A stretch of DNA of 64,000 bases from Lytechinus variegatus (lineage: Eukaryota > Echinodermata > Echinoidea > Temnopleuroida > Toxopneustidae), in NCBI RefSeq assembly GCF_018143015.1, contig NC_054747.1, positions 1,549,736 to 1,613,735 on the forward strand, written 5' to 3'. Below the pieces are notes generated by a model, which saw only the letters and a list, made by a program, of their open reading frames with translations, did not search any database and had not been told where the DNA came from. Numbering within the stretch: the stretch's first letter is position 1; every line of letters starts with the position of its first letter. The position numbers and the translations under genes are program-made. Shown here one piece after another: positions 53,801-63,830 of the stretch.

Positions 53801-56800
53801 AGTTCATGCTCATCTTGGCTAATGATATAGAGATATCCCATTAGAGAAGGTAAGCTAAGGACCCAATAACAATCCGATATTCCGTGATGGCTCTCGGTAG
53901 CTTGCCAAAATAGAAAGTGCTACACGGTCTATCTTTGTAGAAACTGCACTTTTCCGTACACACTAAGAAATTGAACCCCGAAAGGTTGATGCAAAATCAG
54001 CACCCTCATGACCCTATGGGTTCAATAATTGAACCCCTGATTTTGGGTTTAAAAAATTGAACCCTGCGGTTGGGGTTCATTTTTGCACCCTGTGGGTTAA
54101 AAACTGCACCCCTAAAATTTAAATTGCACCCCTAGGTGTGCAGTTTTGTACTCGCAGGGTGCAAAAATTAACCCCAACCAAAAGGGTTCAATTTTCAAAC
54201 CAGCTTTTTGAACCCATAGAGTGCTGATTTTGCATCAACCTTTCGGGGTTCAATTTTGAAGCTTTATTGCTCAGTGTGTACATCCAAGTGCAAATATTCA
54301 TATTCAATAGGCCATGGTACAGAGATACCGAAGTGGCACACCGGATCTCCATGGGCTGAAACCCGTGATTATCCGTTTTGCATCCATTAACGTTAACATA
54401 TTTAAGCCGGGGCATTCTTAAGCCCCCAAATCCGCAGTTATCGGTCAATATTTTCTTTATTATATATTTTTTTTTTGGGGGGGTTAAGTAGGCAAAATTT
54501 CACAACTTTCCACATGAATGAGAAGTGAATATCAGTGACATGATAAAATAAATTCCAAATTGTTACGTGCAGGCTTTAGGTATTGTTACAGGTGCTTATA
54601 CAGTGCCGGCCGCAGGAAACGTCACGCCCGAGCACGCGAACACCCTAGGGGATTTTCGCGTCTAACCGAGGGTATTCAAGGGGAGCAGACTAGGGCGTTT
54701 AGAAGGGCCCGCGGTTTCCTGCGTGCTATGTAAAATTGGCCGTGCCCTAGGAAATCCAAGGGTACGTACATTGCATTATGTTTACATGTGCATGTACTTC
54801 GATTATCTTGTGATAGACCATTATGTTTTTGAACTAGCGTGATCGGGATCAATTGTAGGTTGAATTTTTGATTTAAGATGTTATTTGTTTTCTTTTCTTT
54901 CATCCTTTCTGTTTTCCCTTTTAGTGTAGTGTTATCTTGTCCCTTTCTTTATTTTCCAATTAAGAGTTTGGCTCATTCCTTTCTACCTTCATTTTCTTTG
55001 CCTTTAATCATCTTAATTCATTTCTCTAATCATGCTAATGCATTTGTATATCGGGGAAAATTGTTCTTTCTCACATCATAAAAAGTAGACGCGCAAAAAG
55101 CGAACACTAGCAAAACAGGTTGTGCTCATCGATTTTTTTTATTTGGTTCTTTTGTTATTGTCAATAGTCTGTGAGAGTCTTGCTCCCCGTCCACACCGAC
55201 CCCTCTCCTTTGATCACATCCGCTTACCAATTTATGACAGGATGTTCTTAGAAATGGAGGGGGGGGGTATTAATTATCTGATGCGTCAACAACAATGAAT
55301 AAGGATATTCTTTTCAATTCGGTTCAAATCGGGTCTCTAAAACCCCCACCCTGTAAAAAGTATAAATTTACCGCAATGTTGCAGATTTAACAAGTTTGTC
55401 TTTTTTGCTAAAACATCTGATTACATTATCTGCTCTCGATTGCGGTGTTAGTTACATCGGTAGATATTCGGATTGGGAAGATAATAATAATTAACATAAT
55501 CAAAGTAAAGATTACTTGTCCAACGCATTTATTACGCGCAATTTTATACAAAATTATAGATGGGTTTAAAACGAATATTAATATCTTTGATACACTTATA
55601 TGATGATCGTCGAAGTAAAGATTAACCTATCATTTTTACGAACTGCGGTTTTATATTGATAGATTAGTTGGATATCATTGAGGGTCTAGACATTTTTTCA
55701 ATTATTTCATTTCAGTAAAACAAGATTTTCCTTCGAATATATTTTGTTATATGAATTGGAAATAGTAAAACCAAATCACAAAACCAAACCACTGTGACAG
55801 CTTGGTACAATACATAATTCAGTGTTATATGGAAGATAAAAATGATAATACATGAGATTTGTAGAGCGCACTTTCCATCTTGATCAATGCGCTTCAGAGC
55901 AGAACAACAAAAACTATTTGCATATATGTAACTATTAAAAACTTTCCTAACGCATTTAGCTTAAATGCTTAAACCCAAGCAAAAGTATGTTTTCGAAAGC
56001 TACTATGACGTATTGTATGGAATGGGTACTTAACGAGCTAATTATCACTTGCCGACAAAGCAAGAATGGAGCTATACAAACCATTCTTTTCTTTTATTAA
56101 GAATTTTAGCGGGTGCTCACGCAAACGCTAACTATCAAACCTAACTATTCTTTTCGGGGAACAAAGGAGTTAGTCGAGCCAAGTTGAAGAATAAAAGCCC
56201 GTCCCGGTTCAACTCTATATAATATAGTCGAAAATCCCTTTAATCATCACGCTCGATATCCCCTGCTTTATTTTCTCTTTCTCTCCCTTTCCCCTCCTTT
56301 TTACCCGCCCCCCCCCCCCATTTATTCACTCTTTTCCTTCTATCTCCCCTTCACCTTTTCTCTCTTTCCCTCCTTCTGCTGTCCCTCTATATATTTTTTC
56401 CCTTTTCTTCTTTTTTCCCCTTTCCTTTATCCCTTCTCTTCCCTTTTCCCCTCTTCCTTTTCTGTGCCCCCTTTCACTCCTTGATTTGTTTCTCCCTTTA
56501 TTTTCTCTTGCTTTCCCTTCCCCTTCTTTTGTAATACCCTCTCCGTTATATTGTGAAACAACAGTTTCTTGTATTCTATAGAAATGTACAAGTAGCTTAA
56601 TTTAACATAGCATTATATGTTGGGAAGAGAGAAAGAATAGTTTGAGAGAGGGATTGAGAAAGAACTAAACGATAAATGAAAATAAATTTGATGATGAGAG
56701 GTGCATATGAAAATGATGTCCACAGATAAACATCGGGAAAAGATGAGAGCTAGTGGTTGAGATAGATAAAGGTAAATCAGGAAGGGGATAAAAAATGATG

Positions 56801-59800
56801 AAAATTAGAGAGGGGTTCCAGTATTTTGATAAGAATAGTAGTATCCTTTTCCTTGTTTCTTTTCTTAGTCCCTTTCCCTCTCTCTTTTTCTCCCCTTCAG
56901 TAACTTTTATCCCCGCTATTTCATCTTTCTCAATTTTCCCTTCCTTTTTAATTTCTCACCCCTTATTCCTTCTCTTTATCCTTCTTTCTTTTATTTGCCT
57001 TCCACCTTCCCTCTTTTCTTTCTATCTCACCTTCGCTTTTTTTCATCACCTCTGTTTTCTCTCTCTCTAGCTTCTTCTTCTTGTTTTAATTTTCCCCTTT
57101 CTTAACCCTTCTCCATTTTACCTTTTCCTTATTTCTTTTCTTTGTCCCCCCCCCCCGTTCCCTCTTTCTCCTCTTCCGATCTTTTATCCACGATAAATGA
57201 TCGAAAACTTATGCTTGGTGTGAGAAAAAGATCACATGCAGCCTTGAACGAATGTGTCAAATCAGACTTCTTCTTTCGACCAAGAATGCACTGCCGAACA
57301 TCCTAGAGAAAACACCCTAGGATAGACGCGGGCGCTAACTGCGGGCACTCATTTCCTAGGGGAGCGGACTCAGGCGTCTTCCCGTGTCCGCTTCCGTCAA
57401 ATGCCCGCTACGGGCTACCGCGTTTGCCCTAGGGGGCATTGTGACGTTTCCCGCGGCCGGCACTGTATATACATGTAGGTACTCGATAAATCGGTAGTTA
57501 TTTGTCAACATAGTACTCCTTTTCATTTCATTAAAACTTTCTCGTTATGAAAATACCTCATATTACGTACTAAATGAAACTAATGTTACATAGTGGGTTT
57601 TGCAAGAACATATTTGCAATCAATTGCAAATATTCATTTGCAATTTTAAAATGATAGATACATTTTAACTATAGCAAATAAGATTACACTCTTTGTTTTA
57701 AAAAAGCATATTATGCAATCGATCTCAAATTTGCATTTTCTTTCGAAACTTATCATCGATTTGACAAACAAAAGTTGACTTGCAATCGATCGCAACTTTC
57801 TTGCAACACCCCAAAAGACATGTATTTTACCAAACTGGCAGAGCGAAGGTCTTTTGTTGTCACAGTTTTCGTCATTCCATCTGAGGTCGGTAGAATTTGA
57901 GAGTTCAATGCAATCTTCTCGATCCAGGAAATCGTTGGGTTCATTACTAGCCCACTGGAAAGTTGAAATTCTTGTGTCTGTGCACAAAAATTATTGTACA
58001 TGCATTTCGTGAGTATTTTTCTTATTTCACATTCTAATCTTGTATACATATTAAAAAGTTCAACATTTCATACACCCTTGCACGAAACACTTCAGCGGCC
58101 ACCATTTCCGAGTAACATCTGTGAACCTTGAATTATCCGGTATGACCTTTAATGGATTGATAAATATAGTTAAAACAAAACAAACGAAAAAAATGGGAGT
58201 AATTAAGCCTTACAAAAAATATCGACTGGGCAGATATCGAATCGCACGGCAATCAATAAAGATTTATCAAAGGTCAAGTTTACCCCATAAAACTGTTTAT
58301 TTGAATTGAAAGAAAAGTGTCAAAGAGGCATAACGATCAACATTTCGAAATTTGATAAAAAAATAAGTTTCCCTTATTTTTCACAAAACAGTTATATGCA
58401 CAATCCAATATGCAAAAGAGAGTCGATGATGTCCCTACCTTACGCTTTCTTTTTGTATTTTATTGCTTGAATCATACAATGTTTCGACGAATTAGAAATA
58501 AGCGCCAAATTTTCTTATACACACTTAGAAACAAAGGTTCAAAATTGAACCCCAAAAGGTTGATGCAAAATCAGCACCCTATGGGTTCAAAAATTGAGAC
58601 CCTGATTTGGGGTTCAAAAATTGAACCCTGCGGCTGGGGTTCATTTTTGCACCCTGCGGGTTCAAAACTGCACACCTAGGGGTTCAATTCAAAATTTAAG
58701 TGTGCAGTTTTAACCCGCAGGGTGCAAAAATGAACCCCAACCATGACCGCAGGGGTAAATTTTTGAACTCATAGGGTGCTGATTTTGCATCAACCTTTCG
58801 GAGTTCAATTTTGAACCTTTATTTCTTAGTGAGTACATAAACTGTTAGAATAATGGTAATTCCAAGTGTTCATGGAGTAAGTAACTTTTTTTTCACATGA
58901 CAATGAGGAGTGGATGAGAATTTGTCAAATTTCATGTAATAATACGCACAAGAATTTAGTGAGTGTTGCCATCAGTCTGTGCATTTGCAAACCGAAAAGG
59001 ATTTTTTTTTTTGTAAAATTGAGCGAAACTTTGAAATGTCATAAGTTTTTCATCCGATTTTGATGAGATTTTCCGTGTGATGCTTGTTGGATTTATCTCG
59101 TTTTATTTTTATTCAAATCTTTTTTTGTTAGAGTGGAATCGACGTTTGAGCATTATTAATGCCCAAAACTTCATGTTTGGCTCTTGTTTCTTTTTCTGAC
59201 ACTTACATTTAAAGTTTACTTTTCGTATAGCTGGGTGAGCTCAATTAGTAAGTCTATTTTAACACAATCCTGTCAAAATTACGATGGAAAAATAAATTTA
59301 TTCATCTGGAATTTCTTTGATTGAAACAGTGGACAGTTTCACGTTCGATCCGGGATGCTTCTTCAGCTCTTCTGAATTGGCGGGAAATCGTGTTGCCGAT
59401 TGGTGCCGAAGCGGAGCACTGTCTAATGGTCCCCCCTCTCAAACCACCAAGTTTTTTTTTGTTTTAGGATGAGCACGTCTTTATCTTTGAAGTTGTGTTT
59501 AGACGTGTTCAAGGTGGGGGTATTACGGCAGAATCGCATTCCGATGCGCCTGGTCTGCGATGTTGATACAATTAATGCTTGGAGAGGGGTTGTTTGGTTT
59601 CACCAACGCAGACTTACGTCAACGCAGAGAACCCATCTCTTAGCAAAGGAGGGGGATTACGACATAACTCTCTCTCATTTACAATCGTGTAATCCGAAAA
59701 ATCCCTCGACGTCTCCAAGGCAATAATATCGACGGTGTTTCGACGCCAATCGGCAACAACGATTTCCCGCAAATTCAGAAGAGCTCAAGAAGCATCTCTG

Positions 59801-62800
59801 ATCGGACGTAAATTTTCTTCTGTTTCAATCAAAGTAACTCCAGGTGAATAGATTTATTCCCCCCCCCCCGTAATTTGACTTTCACGGATGAATAAAAACT
59901 TTCGAAAGTTTTTTGCTGCTATTTCAATATATTTTGTTTTCTCCTTCAAAAAGCTGGCCATATTCAGAACAAAATTAATGTTCTTTTAACATTTTCAAGA
60001 ATCCAAAAAGTTTGTCTGTGTGCAATAAAAGCGTGCGTGTATTCCATAAATATTCACTGAGAAAGTAAATGAAAGGTAGTATCATGTTTTGCAGAAGGCG
60101 AAACTAATACAGAAAACCTTCCTTGACTATATTTTGTTAGTTTTGGGGTAGGTCATATCAATATACGGTAAGTTAGTTATTTTCTTCTTCTTCTCATTGT
60201 TATTAATGTTATTATCATTATTATCATCATTATTATTTTCATTATTGTTATTATTATCATCACTATCATCATTATTTTCTATTATCTATTATATCATCTA
60301 TTATCTATTATATCATCTATTATCATCAATATTAATATTGATATTATAACCATTAATATTGTTGTCATCGTTGTCGTTGTTGTTGTCATCATAATCATTA
60401 TTATTATCAATGACTCTGTCTCAGCTTCGCACAAATACTCTTGGTGTGAAGTTCGACATTAGCTTGCCTAAACATGCAGTGAATCAAACTCTATAGAATC
60501 TGAAGAACAATAACAAATTCCCGAAGAGCAATGTAAAAAATGTATAGAAATAGTCCTTTGCAATATCTAATTCGACTACTAAATTTTCACTTTGTCTGAT
60601 ATATTTTCCTCACATGTCGTGAATCAGCTGGCAGTCCATGATTCCTTCTTTCATCTTTATTCTCAATTTTACCGTTGCATTGCCTTATTCATTATTTCTT
60701 CCTCTACGTCTGATTTTTCCTGTTCTTCCTTTTATCTTACTTTTCATTTCCCTTTTTCTATTCTTTCCTGGTTTTTCTTCACTGCTTTCTACTTGGTTCA
60801 TTTAATAGTTCTTATACCCTTCCTTCGGTTTTATTTTGTTTCCGTTTTAATCAGCTTAATGCTTTCAATTACACAAGCTCCCCCCTGTTTTTTTTTCTAA
60901 GTACTAATTTCCCTATTCATTCTTTTTCTCTTTCTTGCTTTCTTTCTTTTTTAGTTTTATTTTTTTTTCTTTCCTCCTTCTTTCTTTCACTTTTCCCTTC
61001 TTTCTTTCTCGTTTTCTTTCTTTCTTTCTTTTTCTTTTCTTTCTTTTTATCTCTTTTTCTATCTTTCTTTCTTTCCTTCTTCTTTCTTTCTTTCTTTCCT
61101 TCTTTCTTGTTTTCTTTCTTTCTTTCATTCATTTTTTTATTTTCTTTTCCTAACTCCAATTCTGTCATCACCCTTCTGTTTCCCTCCCTTTTTATTTTGT
61201 TATCTCTACTTGACCTCTTAATTTCTTTACCTCCTGTTCCTATTTTTTACCATTCAAATAGATGCATTGCTTCGAATTCATATTATAAACTGATTATATC
61301 TTGCGCTTGTGTAAAAAACAAACTATTTTACAGGCCCGATATTTAGCTGTATAGGTTCCTTTCTGAAATTATATTGTTTAGTAGATAAGAAGTGCAATAA
61401 ATGAATAATAACGTGTCCATCTGTTGAAGACTCGCAATCTCTATTTATGACCACCGTCTTTTTTACTGTCTCAATTCACCTCTTCACTTTTCTCCCTATT
61501 CCTACTCTCCTCCATTCTCCATCTCTTTCTCTTGTTTACTTTTGCTCAGTTTTTCTTATTCCTACTCTTCTTTTCTTCTCCATTTCATTTGCTTTGTGAA
61601 AACGACTTGAGATGTTGAACTCGTTATTTCATCATTCGAATCATGTTAATTCTGGAAAAAAAAAAACGAATCTTGCAATTCAGATGTGAATTTGGAATTA
61701 ATCTTTCACAACCTTTTACAACTTTAAAACACTGTGTTATATTTAACTGTACTATCGGTATTTTTGTTAATTCTCCTGATAATATTATGATTTTATCTAT
61801 GTATTGTATGCTTCATCTCATTGCGGCCACTAAACTCCAATAATGACCTCCTCATACTCATCCATTTCAATCTACCAGGATCTATGTAAGATGATATAAA
61901 TTTTCATTGTTACACTGACACACCCCCACACATAACACGCACTCTCTCTCCATCCCTCAATCTTCCCGCTCTTTCTTCTCTCGCTCTCTACGTATCCTTT
62001 TTTTTCTCTTTCTCATCATGCTCATAGCCTTTCCCTTTTTTCCTTCCGTGCCACTTTATAATGAGTCAGAACTATTTTCTTTAATGTTATTCGGCCGCAT
62101 CGGATTTTTGTTTGTCATTATGGGAATGTGAAACATACTTTAATACATGCGTCACCAACATAATATACCAAGGGTTATACAATTCAGTTTTTAGCCACTT
62201 TCGGTACCCTTGTTGTATCAAAGCGTCTTGATAAAATTGATAGATAGATTCTCATCTGTATCATTATAATCTAATTGACCAATACATAAAGTACTAACGA
62301 ATCACACACACAAAAAAATGCAAAGAATTACGGAAGCGGCAAGTGAGTCAGGGGCACAAAAGTGAAATTCAGCACTGTTGCCCGGAGGTACGTGCCCCCA
62401 CACATTGCATTATTGATTAATATGTAATTATTACAATGGACTTCATTCGGGTGAATAGGATTAGGAAAGGCAAGTATGCAAGCATAAAACATAATTGACG
62501 ACATCAAAGATGCATTCTATAAAACATACTTAAATATCCATTAAACAAAAACCTTGTAGAAAGAGATCTAGTGAAAGTGGAATTTAAAGGGGGTGGGGGA
62601 GTAACATGAAGAGTTTGGTGGTAAACTTACTGTCCTCCCAGTACCACGATCTTGGTTCCCCATCTTCATGATCTTCATAACCACCAATCCACCACTCCTT
62701 AACTCCGAAAATGTTATTTGCCATCTCCGATATGAAATCTTGAGTGCTCCTGTCCAATATTTCAGTCAGGTACCCACCCTTATCTTCGCAGCTTTGAGCC

Positions 62801-62906
62801 GCATCTTCCCACGAAGATTGGTTGTCAAAAAAATGAAAGCAGTGTTTGCGGTACAGAACTTTGTGAACTTGTGGATCTGTTGAAATTCCAGAGCATTCAG
62901 AACTAT
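45377..62906 (-). CDS. C-type lectin / sushi transmembrane receptor with ITIM-like tail (5' end missing)
   Basis: Joined exons 62,906-62,631, 57,977-57,831, 53,348-53,163, 51,129-50,950, 50,209-50,102, 48,427-48,341, 48,211-48,137, 47,814-47,767, 46,681-46,603 and 45,665-45,377 read in one frame, about 490 residues. Order: C-type lectin domain, two CCP/sushi domains, Ser/Thr/Pro stalk, membrane helix and 100-residue tail. EPN and WND motifs predict calcium-dependent, mannose-type sugar binding. The tail contains VDYAGI, which fits the ITIM consensus, plus other tyrosines (NTYYMSEL, GHYVSHE, IPNYAQV). All junctions are phase 1 except the last (phase 2). The layout resembles selectins without EGF. 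I infer a cell-surface pattern-recognition or adhesion receptor. The signal-peptide exon was not found before 64,000. Confidence 0.85.
46603..46681 (-). CDS. Receptor exon: transmembrane helix
   Basis: 79 nt, phase 1 start and phase 2 end. Encodes GAIVGGVSAAVIAIILLILA, then VALTKKR: about 23 hydrophobic residues followed by a basic stop-transfer group, as in a type I single-pass protein. The acceptor (TTATCAAG) has a weak pyrimidine tract. Confidence 0.85.
46987..47679. mobile_element. 0.7-kb TIR element, ACACGGATG-rich
   Basis: AAAGCCCCTTTTACACCTTC with ACGGATGCAACACGGATCAT at the left is mirrored by ATGATCCGTGTTGCTTCCGT and GAAGGTGTAAAAGGGCCTT at the right. The interior is built from repeats of ACACGGATG/ACAAGGATG. 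It lies in the receptor intron between stalk and membrane exons, next to an (ATT)n tract (46,939-46,985). Confidence 0.85.
47767..47814 (-). CDS. Receptor exon: stalk segment 4, membrane-proximal
   Basis: 48 nt, phase 1, acceptor TTTTGACAG, donor G|GTAAGTAC. Encodes GEITTEPSNGDPQPNIG. The 46,987-47,679 transposon begins 88 bp past its donor. Confidence 0.75.
48137..48211 (-). CDS. Receptor exon: stalk segment 3
   Basis: 75 nt, phase 1, acceptor CTTTACAG, donor G|GTAAAAC. Encodes DYPASSPKTDKMSS and TPESSTAPTEKG. Its length differs from its sister by whole codons, so frame is kept. Confidence 0.8.
48341..48427 (-). CDS. Receptor exon: stalk segment 2
   Basis: 87 nt, phase 1, acceptor CTTTACAG, donor G|GTAAAT. 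Encodes DPKTDSPTTSSETDK followed by MSSLPDSSTAPTTKG. The second half is nearly the same as in the next exon. Confidence 0.8.
48556..48590 (-). pseudogene. Relic of a stalk exon
   Basis: TTTACAG then ATCCCATTCCAATTC and CCACGTCTTCTAAAA align with the start of the 48.3-48.8-kb exons. The rest is missing and a TAG follows. The flanking intron also matches the sister introns, so exon and intron were copied together. Confidence 0.6.
48728..48813 (-). pseudogene. Stalk exon duplicate with a 1-base deletion
   Basis: Acceptor and donor positions are kept, and the sequence aligns with exon 48,341-48,427 from ATCCCAAGACC to GCACCTACC, but it is 86 nt instead of 87. The deletion falls in the GACGAGATTCTCC region. 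Including it would shift the frame of everything downstream, so it must be skipped or is dead. Confidence 0.65.
49153..49200 (-). CDS. Possible extra stalk exon (weak donor)
   Basis: After GTTGCAG the frame reads DMTSQISDSTKGSSTIG in phase 1. The only in-phase donor is the poor G|GTGCTT, and the position where the sister exons have GGGTAAA is lost. It may be a decayed duplicate. Confidence 0.3.
49385..49558. mobile_element. 174-bp near-perfect palindromic MITE
   Basis: TACACTCTAAAAAATTAAG at the left and its inverse at the right. Almost every base pairs across a short centre (CTCGTTCAAATTTGAACTAG), including AGCGTGTATAGTGACTGCAC. It is in a receptor intron 185 bp from the doubtful stalk exon. 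Confidence 0.9.
50102..50209 (-). CDS. Receptor exon: stalk segment 1
   Basis: 108 nt, phase 1, acceptor ATTGCAG, donor G|GTAAGTTT. Encodes a Thr/Ser/Pro-rich segment (PTQPTTDSLTTSLKTDE, YTTSPSNG), likely O-glycosylated. TTDSLTTSLKTDE aligns with the 48.4-kb exon (KTDSPTTSSETDK), so the two are duplicates. Confidence 0.8.
50823..50857. repeat. (TA)n microsatellite
   Basis: Interrupted TA run about 90 bp past the donor of the second sushi exon, in the following intron. Confidence 0.85.
50950..51129 (-). CDS. Receptor exon: sushi/CCP domain 2
   Basis: 180 nt, acceptor ATTTTCAG, donor T|GTAAGTAC. VTCPNSTIDV, VAVYTCSTGYVP, SYCQADGTWSN and FTC give the four CCP cysteines and the tryptophan. Three NxS/T glycosylation sites (NST, NVT, NFT). 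Confidence 0.9.
51335..52477. mobile_element. 1.14-kb hAT-like element with GATAA duplication
   Basis: Ends CAGGGGCGGATCCAG and CTGGATCCGCCCCTG are perfect inverted repeats, each bordered by GATAA, which I read as a 5-bp target duplication. The interior repeats the CTCGCGCTTCGCGCTCGCATT-type unit four times and contains the palindrome at 51,967-52,123. No transposase; nonautonomous. Confidence 0.85.
51967..52123. mobile_element. 157-bp palindromic MITE nested in the hAT-like element
   Basis: 55-base perfect inverted arms begin CCATGGTCACATTTGTTCTA and include CGGCGGCCGTACGGCGAGTC. They are GC-rich, unlike the host element. Confidence 0.9.
52478..53162. other. Receptor intron, no feature seen
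   Basis: Noncoding. A minus-strand frame across 52,346-52,660 overlaps the transposon end and is judged spurious. Confidence 0.5.
53163..53348 (-). CDS. Receptor exon: sushi/CCP domain 1
   Basis: 186 nt, phase 1 both ends. One complete CCP module: MCGDPGEPLHG, LDYECDPGYEV, LATCMLNGRW and PVCEG, with the four cysteines and the tryptophan in place. One exon per CCP is the usual gene structure. Confidence 0.9.
53641..53919 (-). other. Coding-like open frame inside a receptor intron
   Basis: The minus strand is open for 92 codons before TAA at 53,643-53,641, following a GTGTAG that could be an acceptor. The product reads like part of a beta-propeller/NHL protein (MGYLYIISQDEHELFIIHAD, then NGTFLTSN), with a charged C-terminus (GRSRKKVDVKMDTND). 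It lies between the lectin and first sushi exons on the same strand. It could be an alternative last exon, a gene fragment or a retrocopy. No family is confirmed. Confidence 0.35.
53956..54281. mobile_element. MITE, GAACCCC family, copy 1
   Basis: Ends GTACACACTAAGAAATTGAA and the inverse ...CTCAGTGTGTAC, with an interior of GGTTCAAAAATTGAACCC-type words and TTGATGCAAAATCAGCACCC. The same family as 58,518-58,835. Confidence 0.85.
54601..57465. mobile_element. 2.9-kb TIR element with TA target sites
   Basis: Left end CAGTGCCGGCCGCAGGAAAC and GTCACGCCCGAGC; right end GTTTCCCGCGGCCGGCACTG. Both are flanked by TA. Subterminal CCCTAGG motifs and GGGAGC.GACT..GGCGT occur on both sides in inverse order. 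The body has no transposase and a long pyrimidine-rich block at 56,250-57,170. It fills the intron between the lectin's second exon and sushi 1. Confidence 0.85.
57831..57977 (-). CDS. Receptor exon: second part of the C-type lectin domain
   Basis: 147 nt, acceptor GTGCACAG, donor G|GTAAAA. Contains FQWASNEPNDF (EPN sugar-specificity motif), EDCIEL, LRWNDENCD (WND calcium site) and the final SLCQF. Joining to the previous exon gives WYWED-N-TRISTF, a normal lectin fold sequence. Confidence 0.88.
58268..59140. mobile_element. MITE-like family A, copy 4, with nested MITE
   Basis: Starts CAAAGGTCAAGTTTACCCCA and keeps GATGATGTCCCTACCTTAC, GTTCATGGAGTAAGTAAC, AGTGAGTGTTGCCATCAGTC and CATCCGATTTTGATGAGATT. 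The element at 58,518-58,835 interrupts it. Confidence 0.7.
58518..58835. mobile_element. MITE, GAACCCC family, copy 2
   Basis: TACACACTTAGAAACAAAGG and the inverse end ...TTTATTTCTTAGTGAGTA, with GGTTGATGCAAAATCAGCAC inside. It is nearly collinear with 53,956-54,281. Confidence 0.85.
59288..59862. repeat. 575-bp foldback
   Basis: AAATAAATTTATTCATCTGG, TTTCTTTGATTGAAACAG and GATGCTTCTTCAGCTCTTCT on the left recur inverted at 59,750-59,862, with GGCGGGAAATCG.GTTGCCGATTGG closest to the centre. The ~300-bp loop holds an open frame without a domain. Confidence 0.8.
59863..60590. repeat. (TTATCA)n-like simple repeat region
   Basis: 60,177-60,415 consists of ATT/ATC trinucleotide variants. The flanks show nothing. 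Confidence 0.7.
60905..61160. repeat. (CTTT)n polypyrimidine tract
   Basis: About 250 bases of almost pure pyrimidine on the plus strand. Long Lys/Arg/Glu-only frames on the minus strand here are artefacts of this composition. Confidence 0.9.
61161..62630. other. Receptor intron, pyrimidine-rich in part
   Basis: No exon recognised between the two lectin exons. Further CT-rich stretches occur at 61,470-61,600 and 61,930-62,040. Confidence 0.5.
62631..62906 (-). CDS. Receptor exon: first part of the C-type lectin domain
   Basis: 276 nt, phase 1 at both ends, acceptor TTCCCATAG and donor A|GTAAGTTT. It starts SSECSG and contains HCFHFFDNQSSWEDAAQSC, then GGYLTEIL, EWWIGGYEDHEDGE and WYWED. The extra N-terminal cysteine pair marks a long-form lectin domain. 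An alternative acceptor four bases downstream would give a phase that fits less well with the rest of the gene. Confidence 0.88.
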
Positions 62907-63539
62907 CTATGGGAAGATTGGGATAATAGAAAAAATGTTATTCCAGAATGGTTTATTTACCTTTTTAATCGAGCTCAAAAGACAAACCTACTTTTGAATA
63001 CATAAGATATTAAAATGAAGGCCTACCTTACGCATAAAAACGAACAATAGCGAGATACATAATTCAGAAAACCCACAAATAAACACATCATTTCAGATTT
63101 GCAGCTTCATAATAATATTAGGATAAATACCAAATCACTTCAACTAAACTGTTATCATACGATGATACGAAATGTAAGGCCACAAAAAATCGTCAAACCA
63201 AACAAAAAATATTCCCAAGTACCTCAAATTCGAGCGATTGTTTGAAAAAAAAGTTCGATATACCGAATAATAATGTGAACTAAGCATAAGAATAAAACGG
63301 AAACGATTACGCTGCATAATTATTAATGCATTAGTTATGTCGACAAATGGAGAGATTAGTTATCTTGACAGGTTGGCTTATACAAACTTATATGTCAAAC
63401 ATGGCGAGATATATCATCTCGGGGACATAACACAACGTGGGTGTCTTATATCATATATTAAATCATACATAACTTAGGACTTCTTCTGTATTTTGTTAGA
63501 ATTTTTGTACTATAGGTTTTCACAGTCAATTTCAAACTA
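62907..63539. other. Upstream intron of the receptor gene
   Basis: I searched the minus strand for a signal-peptide exon ending in phase 1 and found none. The first exon is probably beyond the window. Confidence 0.5.
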
Positions 63540-63830
63540 TTAGATTTAGATTTAGATAAATGGTTTTATTAAAGAAACAATTAATGGTAGCCCAAAGGCT
63601 AAATTTACATTGTTTTACATTGTAAAGATCTTGTTACATGTAAGATTAGATATATACAAAGACCATTTTGAACAACATGAAAATTTCAAAGTAAACTATC
63701 AATATACAAATATTTTAAAAATACAAACATAAGCCTCCAAACCAATTAAGTTAGAATAATAAAAGATAACTCATAAATATATAATGCACATTAAAATCAG
63801 AATTAAAACATTATTTTGACATTAACCACC
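63540..63830 (-). mobile_element. Probable LINE 3' tail, minus strand
   Basis: TAGATTTAGATTTAGATAAA tandem units followed by TGGTTTTATTAAAG and GGTAGCCCAAAGGCTAAATT read, on the minus strand, like a CR1-type 3' UTR ending in a short tandem tail. No ORF remains. Confidence 0.5.

Noticed and set aside
60913..61171. Long Lys/Arg/Glu-only frames on the minus strand
   Set aside because: They translate a CTTT simple repeat and have no gene signal.
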